Positions 25,801 to 33,108 of a stretch of DNA of 36,941 nucleotides are shown in pieces. This DNA is from JBECKQ01 sp040235375 (GTDB lineage: Bacteria; Planctomycetota; Phycisphaerae; UBA1845), in NCBI GenBank assembly GCA_040235375.1, contig JBECKQ010000138.1, positions 1 through 36,941 on the forward strand. The letters run 5' to 3'. How positions within the stretch are numbered: position 1 is the stretch's first letter; the number at the start of each line of letters is the position of its first letter. The position numbers and the translations under genes were made by a program. The notes beneath the pieces are model-generated. The model was not told the DNA's origin. It ran no database searches and was given only the letters and a program-made list of their open reading frames with translations.

Positions 25801-26047
25801 CGACGGGCTGGGCAATCCGACTTTCGACAGCAACGCCGAGGCGCTGTACACGATCACCATCGGTTTGCCCGGCGACGCCGACGGCGACGGCGACGTGGAT
25901 CTGAATGACTACCCGCAGTTTGCGGGCTGTCTGAGCGGCCCCGGGCAAGGCGCAGGTTCCGGGTGCGATCTGCTCGACTTCGACGGCGACACGGACGTGG
26001 ACCTCGCCGATTTTGCCGAAATGCAGGGTCGTCTCGGCGGCGCATAG
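22850..26047 (+). CDS. Giant secreted protein: CARDB, HELGH metallopeptidase-like, TSP3, LamG, dockerin-like C-terminus
   Basis: Exported protein of 1065 residues. A signal peptide (MSRKRYCLVVAAAMLLYAN) precedes a CARDB-type adhesion domain (about 65-170). Residues about 180-450 include the zinc motif HELGH (H307, E308, H311), so a metallopeptidase-like domain is likely, although the HExxHxxGxxH metzincin spacing is absent and the third ligand is unclear. TSP3-like calcium repeats (about 530-670), a LamG/concanavalin-like domain (about 677-880; FDGVDDFLNLG, VDDVRVWSVGR), an Ig-like region, and a dockerin-like pair of loops (DADGDGDVDLND, DFDGDTDVDLAD) complete it. ATG 22850 gives the cleanest signal peptide; TTG 22835 is an alternative. 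It diverges from the NosD-like gene and shares its repeat and C-terminal modules. Confidence 0.8.
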   Translation: MSRKRYCLVVAAAMLLYANSSWGHPPISGEPAPYDATPAAVDHNAFPSRGELPTAETRLMTTTLREATDLDVTYIERTPRYDYDAAKNNPAPGDSVTFHGHIRNWGSNVVAAADYRWQLDGATVATGTLTDLAPGEEREVTWSWTWAADDHWITLTVDPDNLVAESSEQNNEIEDRTNAIIAGFWVEQSVYNYFRTYQRNLGIGSNSWEDWIQRQMAKQNDLYAAAIWPPLSPEGALDRVRIDKIIVVPDGALPLNGGLPSNNPDTSDKTVDLMWGFPATLLDGTFYSNHTTTSLSNPFYIETSLIHELGHARYLIDCYGFDVHNTSSHDSVQIWEGDVYVAGSSYMPFIAFGEVLYYNKSGGVMSGPYGFQWSPYETAALNLIAGQRALCGNYNAPCNIGVFLQDLPQHNHFRFEDAYGRPRANAGVTVYRAEGDAGAWYGKTFDNIPDAQYTTDSDGWITFPRNPFNPGGAIQHTYGIANGVMILRIQHVDQIWYRFVEATDFNMEYWAGNTQDAYYHLLLDGPNDDTDADGLPDDWEMLYFGDLTHGGADDEEPDGLTNSEELQHGTNPLESDSDGDTLTDGDEVNVYGTDPMKQDTDDDGLSDAEELADGTLPNNPDTDSDTMTDGWEVAHGLDPLVDDADGDMDQDGFTNVEEFNADTDPGKPWSIPVPPQTGTALSFDGVDDFLNLGDVAVAGNQLTVEAWVNPRSIGSARVLEKLEDYGIQFTAGNIVRFMTKHGFTWDVLDGQQPVGTNGWTHIACTLDGLDKTIYVNGVLDQSKPYNYDVRVTSNDLIVAASSPAASEGFLDGVVDDVRVWSVGRNEAEIQAAMNSTLVGNEPGLAGYWRLDEGSGQAATDSLGLHEGRLGLTTGTDPSDPAWVSSPVAPDPAGAAGPDISQVTIPPAAGYAVATLVTAEISDAAQGGDGVISATLYYAQNWPYNDFSAAGAGPGGNGDGTWTFTIPPQGAGSIGQTLFLFFRADDGLGNPTFDSNAEALYTITIGLPGDADGDGDVDLNDYPQFAGCLSGPGQGAGSGCDLLDFDGDTDVDLADFAEMQGRLGGA
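24435..24865 (+). repeat. Tandem thrombospondin-3-like calcium-binding repeats within the metallopeptidase-like gene
   Basis: Asp-rich units such as DSDGDTLTDGDE and DTDDDGLSDAEE alternate with YGTDP and DGTLPNNP spacers. Order and wording (WEMLYFGDL first, MTDGWEVAHGLDPLVDD near the end) match the repeats of the divergent NosD-like protein closely, which points to a common origin by duplication or recombination. Confidence 0.75.
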
Positions 26048-26115
26048 TCAAGGCGGGTGGGAAAAACCTCGCTCATCACCGGCCTGAAGGACGTGTTTCG
26101 ATCGGAAGGACACCG

Positions 26116-27039
26116 ATGGGAACAGTGGCGAAAACGAAAAGGGAAGGGGCGGGCTTCACGCTTGTCGAGCTGCTCGTGGTCGTGAGCATCATCGCCCTGC
26201 TCATCTCCATCCTTCTTCCGTCCCTCAAGGACGCCCGCCAGCAGGCTCAGGCGGTGGTCTGCGCGGCGAACGCCAAGCAACTGGCCACGGCGCTGTTCAC
26301 CTACCAGCTCGAGTTCCGCGGATACCTGCCCGCCAACCTCTGGAGCGAGCGCGATTGGGGCGTCCAGAAGCCCGACCTCTGGTTCTACAAGCTGTTTCCT
26401 ACGTACCTCGGCGACCCGAAAGCGATGATCTGTCCCGGCGATCCCTTCCGCAGCAGGTTCGATTTTGAAGCAAGCTTCCCCACGCCGAACTTCCCCAGAC
26501 GCTCAAATGCCCGGGCCAACTCCTGTGGGTACGGCATGAACTATGCGTTCCGCCATTTTGGTGAACCGTACTCGTTCAATACGGAGCGCTATCCGCCGAC
26601 CCATCCCGATCGCGTTATCATGTTTGCGGAGGTCGGTCCCGACAATGAGAACAACACCGCGCCGCTGCCTGATGCGCTTTTCCGCGTCGGGCGACCTTGG
26701 CGTGACGGCGGAAGACTGGTGTGGGACGACGGGGCCCGCCCGTGGTACGCCGGCCCCACCTGGCTGACCGACCGCCACAACGGCGGCATCAACATGACAT
26801 CACTCGATGGTGCGGTGCATCGCGTTCTGACCACGCGCTGGCTCCGGCGCCGACCCGACGGCAGCTCGCCGATTGAAACGCGCTACGAACGCGGCGTGAC
26901 CGGGGACTGCACTTTCTGCAACCTCAGTGAGCCCGGCAAAATGTACGGCGGTACCACGTGGAGCGAGGAGCCGCATTACTGCTTCTATACCGCCACCCTG
27001 TACTGGTGGACAGGACCGTTTCCCAAGTACCCCAACTGA
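26116..27039 (+). CDS. Type II secretion-like pseudopilin with H-X9-DG domain
   Basis: Prepilin-like protein of 307 residues. The class III signal reads EGAGF followed by TLVELLVVVSIIALLISILLP; cleavage is expected after Gly13, leaving Phe1 and the conserved Glu5. The C-terminal globular part carries DRHNGGINMTSLDG, an exact H-X9-DG motif (His221), as in the many pseudopilin-like proteins of planctomycetes. ATG 26116 has AAGGA five bases upstream; the frame is open further upstream but inside the preceding gene. It lies 68 bases after the metallopeptidase-like gene on the same strand, and may be expressed with it. Its partner secretion or pilus machine is not encoded here. Confidence 0.88.
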   Translation: MGTVAKTKREGAGFTLVELLVVVSIIALLISILLPSLKDARQQAQAVVCAANAKQLATALFTYQLEFRGYLPANLWSERDWGVQKPDLWFYKLFPTYLGDPKAMICPGDPFRSRFDFEASFPTPNFPRRSNARANSCGYGMNYAFRHFGEPYSFNTERYPPTHPDRVIMFAEVGPDNENNTAPLPDALFRVGRPWRDGGRLVWDDGARPWYAGPTWLTDRHNGGINMTSLDGAVHRVLTTRWLRRRPDGSSPIETRYERGVTGDCTFCNLSEPGKMYGGTTWSEEPHYCFYTATLYWWTGPFPKYPN

Positions 27040-27073
27040 CTTTGCGGTCCGGGAATCGAACCGGCTACTCGTG

Positions 27074-27502
27074 ATGACCGAACGGACAAAAGGACCCCGC
27101 CGACGCCGCTTGATCGCCGTGATCGTCATCGTCGCGGCTGCCGGCGTCGCCGTCGCCTACCGTGCCGTCTCCGAGGTACGACCGGATCCGGTGCCCGTAA
27201 CCCGCCGGACCTTCGATTTCGACGTCGCTTGGAAATGTCTCACCTGCGGGTACACGGTCACCCGCAAGGCCGGCGTCGGGCCGCAAACCTGCCCGAAGTG
27301 CGGTAAAGAGTCGATGTACGCCAGCATCAAGTGGTCGTGCCCGCAACATGGCGCGTTTGACGTCGCCTTCCAATACGATGCCGACGGGAAGCCCGTGCAG
27401 GTCCGGATTGGCCAACAGGAATGGACTGATGCGCTGAACGAGTACGGCGGCTGGAACATCGATTGCCCGCGTTGCGGCGCTCCGATGAACCCCGCACAAT
27501 AA
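27074..27502 (+). CDS. Small membrane-anchored zinc-ribbon protein of unknown function
   Basis: A 142-residue protein with a basic N-terminus (KGPRRRR), one transmembrane helix (about 13-29, LIAVIVIVAAAGVAVAY) and a soluble part rich in paired cysteines. C55/C58 with C73/C76 form a rubredoxin-like zinc ribbon (KCLTCG, TCPKCG); C89 and C131/C134 (DCPRCG) may build a second site. I do not recognise the family. ATG 27074 was chosen because the longer frame starting at 26927 overlaps the pseudopilin. It follows that gene by 34 bases on the same strand, so the two are probably co-transcribed, and a role linked to the pseudopilin is possible but unproven. Confidence 0.75.
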   Translation: MTERTKGPRRRRLIAVIVIVAAAGVAVAYRAVSEVRPDPVPVTRRTFDFDVAWKCLTCGYTVTRKAGVGPQTCPKCGKESMYASIKWSCPQHGAFDVAFQYDADGKPVQVRIGQQEWTDALNEYGGWNIDCPRCGAPMNPAQ

Positions 27503-27526
27503 AACGGCCGTTGCCGGACGACGCTC

Positions 27527-29683
27527 TCATCCCGCGCCTTTCCAGGTGTATTCCAGGTATGTCTCGTGCTCGACTGGGTGGACCGTGCGCCCGTCCCCGA
27601 TGCGAAGCGTTCGGGCCGCCCCGAAGGTCCTCCAGACCTTGAGCGACCCGGACTCGCCGACGCTCGCTTCGATCGGCACGTCGGCTCGTGAGCCGAATGG
27701 AAAACGAAGGACAGCGCGACTCGAACAGTCGACGATCACCTCACCGTTCCGCTCAACGTGAACGCCGGGTCCCAAAGTCACACTGTACCGGCTCCCGGCG
27801 AGCTGAACGTCACGCACCGCCGCATCGGGAAAGTGCAGCGAGCCGAACCGCAAGTGGGTGGGCCATTCGGCGTCCAGCAACTCGCCCATCGCAGCAAGGG
27901 CCAGCAACCCGCCCCAGTGGTACAGGCGGGCGGCGTTCCACACGTCGCCGCCCTTGCCGTTTTCCGCGTTGTAGTTCTCGTAGATGCCGCCGTCCTCACG
28001 CCAGTTGCGCAGGAAAATGTCAAGCCCGCGGTATGCCAGATCGGCCGACACGCTGTCGTAGTGGTACCGTCGCAGCCCTTCCGCGATGAGGTAATTGAAC
28101 GGTCCCCAGATTCGCCCGCGCCAGTAGTCGTTGTCTGCGTAGGCCGGGTCATTGCGGGCGATCGAGGGAATCACGTATTCTCCCCAGAACTCAGATTCGT
28201 TCAGCAGATGTTCCCGGACCAGGCGGTCCGCCCGCGCCGGATCGGCGACGCCGGCCAAAAGAGGCAAGAACGACGTGGGCGACCACCGCGACGAGAACGT
28301 TCCATCCGGGTGCCTGTTCGCATAGATGCCGTGAGCCTCGTCCCAGAGATGCTCCTCGATTGCCCTGCGCATCTGGTCATACTCGCGTGCGTAAGCGCTG
28401 GCGTCGGCGGTTCGGCCAAGCGCCCCCGCAATCAGTGAGAGTGCCGCGCAGTCCAGGGCGTAGCAGGAATTCAGCATCACGTCAGCAAGGTCGAGCGTGC
28501 TCGTCTGCGGGTTGAAGGCTACGCCGTCGTACATCGGTGAGTTGTCCAGACCGGCTTCGTACATCGCGCACTTCGCGGTGTGCTGAAGGGAGGGATTGTA
28601 TGGCAGAAGTTGTGGAAACGCGTATCGCGGCGCGGCGTTCGTGCCCCAGGCCAGCAGTCCCGCCACGCAACTGCTTCGGTTGCTTTTCCAGAATCGATGC
28701 CAGCGGCGCAGGCGAGGATACACTTTCTGCAGCCATTCTCTTTCCGGATGGGCCCCCTCGATCTTCCAGACCGCGTAGGCGCCAAGGCAGGGCATCGAGC
28801 GATCGCGCGATGCCGCGCCGTGCGCCATGTAGTAGTTGGGGACGAAACCCAGCTCGTCCACGGCGGCCAGCGCCGCTTCAATGTTCCTTCGGGCCAGCTC
28901 GCGCGATGCGCAAGCCGCCATCACCGCCGCGAAGAAGGAGTCCCAGCAGAACACGATCGGCCCGCACCAGTCAATGCACCAGTCGCGACACACCGGTGAG
29001 CAGACAAGTCGGCGGCGGGAGTCATACAGTGTGTTCCAACTCACCCCCCGGGCCATCGCCTCCGGCGCCTCGCCCAGCGCTCCGTCACCCGTTGGCGAAC
29101 CGCTGGAACCGCCGTCCCCGGTCGCCGCGGTTTTCGGCCTCGCGCCACGTTGACGCCGCGGGCGAACCACCAGGCTTGCCGGCTCACCCTCGAGTCCGAT
29201 CGCGTAAGGGGCGGGAAGATTAAGGTAGTAGCTCGCCGGCCATGTGGCCCCGTGGAGTTCGACGCCCCACCCGGCGAAGACGCCGCCGCCTCCCGGCTGA
29301 ACGACCAGCGATTCCCCCTCGGGCGCCTCAAAGAGAAAGACAATCCGCTGTCGCGAGGGCACCAACGGCCTCACCGCCAGGGAGAGAACCCCGTCTTCCG
29401 CAGAAGCCTCGGCCTCGAACGATGTCCGGCCAGCCACGAATTCGAGGCGAGCGGGCAGGCCCAGCGGGCCGTGACATCCGATGCGCAAGGCATGCTCCCA
29501 GCGGAAGCCCTCGTACAGTTCGCCGAGTTTCCGGCTCTGCGGATCGGTAGGCCGTACGTGCTCGTCCCAGATCGCATACTTGACGCTCACCGTCGTCCGC
29601 CCGCGATTCAGGTACACGAGGCGGTTGAATCCTCGATAGTCCCACGTGTTCCATCCTGACGGCTTGTGGACGAACCTGCGCAC
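27527..29683 (-). CDS. GH63-like (alpha/alpha)6 glycoside hydrolase
   Basis: Protein of about 718 residues with an N-terminal beta-sandwich (WNTWDYRGFNRL) and a C-terminal (alpha/alpha)6 barrel. Barrel motifs are VFCWDSFF, EAGLDNSPMYDG (probable catalytic acid D380), YWRGRIWGPFNYL and GIYENYNAENG (probable catalytic base Glu). These fit GH63 and the related mannosylglycerate/glucosylglycerate hydrolases; GH37 trehalase is a more distant option. No signal peptide is seen. The start is uncertain: GTG 29683 follows a GGGGGGTGG stretch, and TTG 29698 is the alternative. A low-complexity linker rich in Gly/Ser/Ala (GDGGSSGSPTGDG) splits the N-terminal domain from the barrel. It follows the PhyH gene by 50 bases on the same strand, probably in one operon. 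Confidence 0.78.
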   Translation of the reverse strand: MRRFVHKPSGWNTWDYRGFNRLVYLNRGRTTVSVKYAIWDEHVRPTDPQSRKLGELYEGFRWEHALRIGCHGPLGLPARLEFVAGRTSFEAEASAEDGVLSLAVRPLVPSRQRIVFLFEAPEGESLVVQPGGGGVFAGWGVELHGATWPASYYLNLPAPYAIGLEGEPASLVVRPRRQRGARPKTAATGDGGSSGSPTGDGALGEAPEAMARGVSWNTLYDSRRRLVCSPVCRDWCIDWCGPIVFCWDSFFAAVMAACASRELARRNIEAALAAVDELGFVPNYYMAHGAASRDRSMPCLGAYAVWKIEGAHPEREWLQKVYPRLRRWHRFWKSNRSSCVAGLLAWGTNAAPRYAFPQLLPYNPSLQHTAKCAMYEAGLDNSPMYDGVAFNPQTSTLDLADVMLNSCYALDCAALSLIAGALGRTADASAYAREYDQMRRAIEEHLWDEAHGIYANRHPDGTFSSRWSPTSFLPLLAGVADPARADRLVREHLLNESEFWGEYVIPSIARNDPAYADNDYWRGRIWGPFNYLIAEGLRRYHYDSVSADLAYRGLDIFLRNWREDGGIYENYNAENGKGGDVWNAARLYHWGGLLALAAMGELLDAEWPTHLRFGSLHFPDAAVRDVQLAGSRYSVTLGPGVHVERNGEVIVDCSSRAVLRFPFGSRADVPIEASVGESGSLKVWRTFGAARTLRIGDGRTVHPVEHETYLEYTWKGAG

Positions 29684-29733
29684 CTGACCACCCCCCAAGA
29701 CGCCGCTCCGACCGGCCGATCGAATGCCGGTCT

Positions 29734-30477
29734 CTACGCGTCGCCGTAGACATTAACCCCCGCCGTGTCCCGCCCGCGCAGCAGAAACAGCGGATGATCC
29801 TTGAACCACTTCGCCATGGGCCCATCGCGCCGCATCATCGTCGTGACCGGCATGAAGCGCATCGTAAATCCGCACCGCCTCTTCGATGAGTTGTTCGGCG
29901 CCGAACCGTGATGGAGATACGGCGCGTGGAACGAGGCGTCACCTGCGCGAAGGACCAAGTCCACCGCTCGCGATTCGTCCACCACCTCATCGGGCAGAGC
30001 CATGTGCAGCACCTTGGTTTCCGGCCGGGCATCTTCAACGTGCTCGACCGGGCCTTTCTCGTGCGAGCCGGGGATGACGCGCATGCAGCCGTTCTCGACT
30101 GTCGACTCGTCGATCGCCAGCCAGACCGTGACGACGTTCATCGGCTCGAGAGGCCAGTAGATGCCGTCCTGATGCCACGGCACCGCCAGACCGTCGCCTT
30201 TCGCCTTACAGATAAGGTGACTGGAAAACAGGACGATGTCCGGCCCGATCAGATCGGCGACCGCGTCGAGAATTCGCGGATGAGCGCAGAATTCCAGGAA
30301 GCGCCGGTCCTCCACATGTGGCTTGTCGAGGTGTTCGGGCCGGCTCGTGGCCGCGCGTCTTTCGATGAACCTGTCGATGTACGAGGTCATCTCCGCCATC
30401 GCCGCCGCATCGACAAGCCTCCGGAAGATCGTGTAGCCATCTTGCCGGTACTGGTCCACTTGCCCGGCCGTCAACAT
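29734..30477 (-). CDS. Phytanoyl-CoA dioxygenase (PhyH) family protein
   Basis: Fe(II)/2-oxoglutarate-dependent oxygenase family protein of 247 residues, normal length. The iron ligands are visible as WHQDG (H102, D104) and the distal His in HHGSAPN (H190), followed by an Arg at 200-201 for 2-oxoglutarate. The N-terminal QVDQYRQDGYTIFRRLV is the standard PhyH opening. ATG 30477-30475 has AGAGGAG about eight bases upstream; the open frame to 30684 has no support. It needs oxygen, so the host is at least microaerobic. The substrate is unknown; family members hydroxylate fatty acyl groups, small metabolites or sugars and their derivatives. It shares a divergent promoter region with the UroD-like pair. 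Confidence 0.88.
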   Translation of the reverse strand: MLTAGQVDQYRQDGYTIFRRLVDAAAMAEMTSYIDRFIERRAATSRPEHLDKPHVEDRRFLEFCAHPRILDAVADLIGPDIVLFSSHLICKAKGDGLAVPWHQDGIYWPLEPMNVVTVWLAIDESTVENGCMRVIPGSHEKGPVEHVEDARPETKVLHMALPDEVVDESRAVDLVLRAGDASFHAPYLHHGSAPNNSSKRRCGFTMRFMPVTTMMRRDGPMAKWFKDHPLFLLRGRDTAGVNVYGDA

Positions 30478-30576
30478 GGTTCGTGCTCCTCTGGACTGAC
30501 AGATGCAGGTCGTTTTCATCGCACCGGCCCGACCGCGCGCCGCCCCGCCGTGTCGGGCCGGGGCAAACCGGCGGGC

Positions 30577-30582
30577 AGTATA
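30577..30582 (-). promoter_or_regulatory. Putative -10 box (TATACT) for the PhyH-GH63 operon
   Basis: On the minus strand the sequence CGCTATACTG occupies 30585-30576, with TATACT at 30582-30577, about 100 bases before the PhyH start. The same ten bases occur on the opposite strand at 30705-30714. No clear -35 box is seen. Confidence 0.4.
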
Positions 30583-30707
30583 GCGGTTCTTCAGGACGTG
30601 GCGAATGTCGCCGGGAGCGCCGTCCCCTTCGGCAACCGGCCAGAGGGCGCGGAAGCAGGATAAGTGCACGCGCCACTTGACCATATCGATGCGCCCCGTC
30701 CCTACGC

Positions 30708-30713
30708 TATACT
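30708..30713 (+). promoter_or_regulatory. Putative -10 box (TATACT) for the UroD-like operon
   Basis: TATACT lies within CGCTATACTG (30705-30714), 39 bases before the start codon at 30753. A TTGACC word at 30677-30682 resembles a -35 box but is about 25 bases away, which is too far for a normal spacer. Confidence 0.4.
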
Positions 30714-30752
30714 GGGCAGACGGCAGAAAGTGAACCTCAACGAGCGGATCAC

Positions 30753-31877
30753 ATGGCAGAATTAACCTCCAGGGAGCGGGTGGTGCGGATGCTGGCCCGG
30801 CGCCCGCCCGATCGGGTGCCGATCTACGACCAGTTCTGGTTCGAGGTCCAGGTTGAATACCGTCGCCAGATCGGCCGTCCTTTCCCGGATGGCATCACGT
30901 GGTCAACCTCGCATCCGTGGAGCCACGTCAACGGCAGCCTCTGGGAGTACTTCGGCATGGATCTCCTGCAGACGGGCTGGCCCGACTACTGTCTGCGCAT
31001 GATGCCCGCGGAGATCATCGACGAGACCGACAGGTGGTTCCTCCAGCGCGATGGCAACTGGGCCGAGCTTCGCTGGTGGAAGGACAAGATGGGTACGCCG
31101 GAGCACGTCCGATTCGGAATCGACACTCCCCGGCGATGGGCCGAGGTCAAGCACCTGCTCACCGCCTCGCGGGAACGAATGCGCTGGGACGAGTTCTGGC
31201 CCGTGTATCGACGGGCGCGCGAGGCGAACCGCTACGTCTGCTACGGAACCGTTGAACCTTTCGAAATGGTCAAGGATGTTCTCGGCCACGAGATCATGCT
31301 CATGGCCATGATCGAGTTCCCCGACTGGATCCATGACGTCTTCAATACCTACACCACCGTCGCGATCCAGATGTTCCAGATGATCGAGGCCAAGGGGATG
31401 CCCTGCGACGGGGCCTTCGTTTACGGAGATATCGCTTACAAGAACGGCCCCTTCATGAGCCCGACCCACTACCGCGAGTTCCTCCAGCCCTATCACAAAC
31501 GTCTCTTCGACGAATTCCGCAAGAGGGGCATGCCCGTGCTCTACCATTCCGACGGGGACATCCGACCGGTCCTCAGCGACCTGATCGACGCCGGAGTGAC
31601 GGCGATCAACCCTCTGGAGTGCAGCGCCGGGATGGACCTGCGGGAGCTCGCCCCGGCGTGGGGTGACCGGCTCGGCTTCATCGGCAATATCGACGTGAAG
31701 GTCCTGCTCACCAACGACCTTGACAAGGTGCGAGACGAGATTGAAGCCAAGCTGGGAGCGGCGATGCCGTACCACGGGTACATGTACCACTCCGATCACT
31801 CCATACCGCCGGGAGTCACTCTGAAGACGTACAGATTCGTCCTTGACGAGGTGCGGCGTATCGGTCAATACGATTGA
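30753..31877 (+). CDS. Uroporphyrinogen decarboxylase-superfamily protein (methyltransferase-like)
   Basis: A 374-residue TIM-barrel protein of the URO-D superfamily. It starts with the usual TSRERVVRMLARRPPDRVP and carries PVLYHSDGDIRPVL and LGFIGNIDVKVLL, typical of the branch related to cobamide-dependent methyltransferases (MtaA/CmuA type) rather than to haem synthesis HemE. The His of YHSDG is kept but the next position is Asp where zinc methyltransferases have Cys; a Cys in PLECSAG follows. A second member is 76 bases downstream. No corrinoid protein or other haem gene is nearby. The substrate is unknown, and such genes are common in planctomycete sugar and aromatic loci. Confidence 0.85.
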   Translation: MAELTSRERVVRMLARRPPDRVPIYDQFWFEVQVEYRRQIGRPFPDGITWSTSHPWSHVNGSLWEYFGMDLLQTGWPDYCLRMMPAEIIDETDRWFLQRDGNWAELRWWKDKMGTPEHVRFGIDTPRRWAEVKHLLTASRERMRWDEFWPVYRRAREANRYVCYGTVEPFEMVKDVLGHEIMLMAMIEFPDWIHDVFNTYTTVAIQMFQMIEAKGMPCDGAFVYGDIAYKNGPFMSPTHYREFLQPYHKRLFDEFRKRGMPVLYHSDGDIRPVLSDLIDAGVTAINPLECSAGMDLRELAPAWGDRLGFIGNIDVKVLLTNDLDKVRDEIEAKLGAAMPYHGYMYHSDHSIPPGVTLKTYRFVLDEVRRIGQYD

Positions 31878-31953
31878 CGCCAGCGCCTCCGCACCGCTTC
31901 TGTGGTCCGCTTGCGGCCGGCGTCGCGGCAGAAAAACATGAGCGAGGTTACTT

Positions 31954-33003
31954 ATGGAACGAAGGGAAATCGTCGAACGGGCCATCACGTTCTCCGACCC
32001 GCCGCGCATACCCATGAAATTCGATGTCGTCGGCGTCAATGACTGCTACGACGTCTGGACGAACGACCCGACCGGCTGGTCCTGGTCCTTTCAAGGCGAG
32101 ACCGCCGATGAGTGGGGCTGCGTTTGGAAAAAGAGCGCTGTGGACAACACCGGCCAGGTTGTGGGCCACCCGCTCAGCGCCTGGGAGCGCTGCGCCACCT
32201 ATCGCTGGCCGGACCCCGACGATCCCGCGCGGTACGAGGGATTCGCGGCCCAGATCGCCGGCGCCGAGGACCGGTTCGTGATGTTCTGTTTCGGTCAGGG
32301 CATCTGGGAGCGCCTGCACATGCTCCGCGGCATGGAGAACGCCTTGATGGACTTCTACCTCAACCCGGACGGCGTGCGCGAGCTCATCGACCGGATCCTC
32401 GAGCACCATCTCCGCGTGTTCGAGAACTGCATTGCCGTGGCCGGCGGGCGCATGAACGCCGCGGCGATGGCAGATGACTGGGGCGTTCAGAACAGCGCGT
32501 TCATCAGCGTGGACCTCTTCCGCGAATTCTTCAAGCCCGCTTACAAACGCTGGTTCGACCGCATCAGGGAGGCCGGATGTCACACCTGGATGCACTCCTG
32601 CGGACGGATCAATGACATCGTGGAAGAGCTGATTGATGTCGGCCTCGAGGTCATCAACAACCAGCAGCCAAACACCGTCGGACTGGAAGAGTTCGGCAGG
32701 CGCTACCGGGGACGCATCTGCTTCGAGGCGATCGTCGACACGCAATCGACGTTGCCGCGCGGAACGTACGACGAGATCCGGGACCAGGCGCGGCGCCTCG
32801 TCGTTTCGTACGGGACGCCGGCCGGCGGCTTCATCGCCAGCGATTACAATGACGCCGAGGCGATCGGCGTCACCTATGACCGCCGCCTGGTCATGTTCGA
32901 GGCCTTCGCCGAAGCCGGTGGCTATCCGGATTACCGCAGAATCCTCGAACAGGCCGGTGGACCGCGAACCGGCCACTCCTGGGGCCGGCAGAGCTGCAAA
33001 TGA
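31954..33003 (+). CDS. Second uroporphyrinogen decarboxylase-superfamily protein (methyltransferase-like)
   Basis: A 349-residue paralogue of the preceding protein, opening with RREIVERAITFSDPPRIPM. Its barrel carries HTWMHSCGRINDIVEELID and GRICFEAIVDTQSTLPRG. HSCG offers the His and first Cys of the zinc site seen in methylcobamide:coenzyme M methyltransferases; a third ligand is not obvious. ATG 31954 has GCGAGG upstream. It lies 76 bases after its paralogue, probably in the same transcript, and the two may form a heterodimer, although URO-D family members often act alone. The gene converges on the GH38 gene after 105 bases. Function is not assigned beyond superfamily. Confidence 0.85.
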   Translation: MERREIVERAITFSDPPRIPMKFDVVGVNDCYDVWTNDPTGWSWSFQGETADEWGCVWKKSAVDNTGQVVGHPLSAWERCATYRWPDPDDPARYEGFAAQIAGAEDRFVMFCFGQGIWERLHMLRGMENALMDFYLNPDGVRELIDRILEHHLRVFENCIAVAGGRMNAAAMADDWGVQNSAFISVDLFREFFKPAYKRWFDRIREAGCHTWMHSCGRINDIVEELIDVGLEVINNQQPNTVGLEEFGRRYRGRICFEAIVDTQSTLPRGTYDEIRDQARRLVVSYGTPAGGFIASDYNDAEAIGVTYDRRLVMFEAFAEAGGYPDYRRILEQAGGPRTGHSWGRQSCK

Positions 33004-33108
33004 TATCGCCATGGTCACACGTGGACCGTACGAAACCCCTGACGGCCGAGGTCGTTTCGACCGACCTGTCCGACGACGCCGGCGACGACAATGACATCAC
33101 CACCATGC

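Noticed and set aside
18798..26047. Cellulosome components
   Set aside because: Dockerin-like loops are present but no cohesin, scaffoldin or surface-layer domain is seen; the modules may be only sorting or stability tags.
30903..32039. Open frame of 378 codons antisense to both UroD-like genes
   Set aside because: Shadow frame with no domain and no start signal.
30753..33003. Haem-biosynthesis uroporphyrinogen decarboxylase (HemE)
   Set aside because: Sequence features and the tandem pair fit the methyltransferase-like branch, and no other haem gene is nearby.
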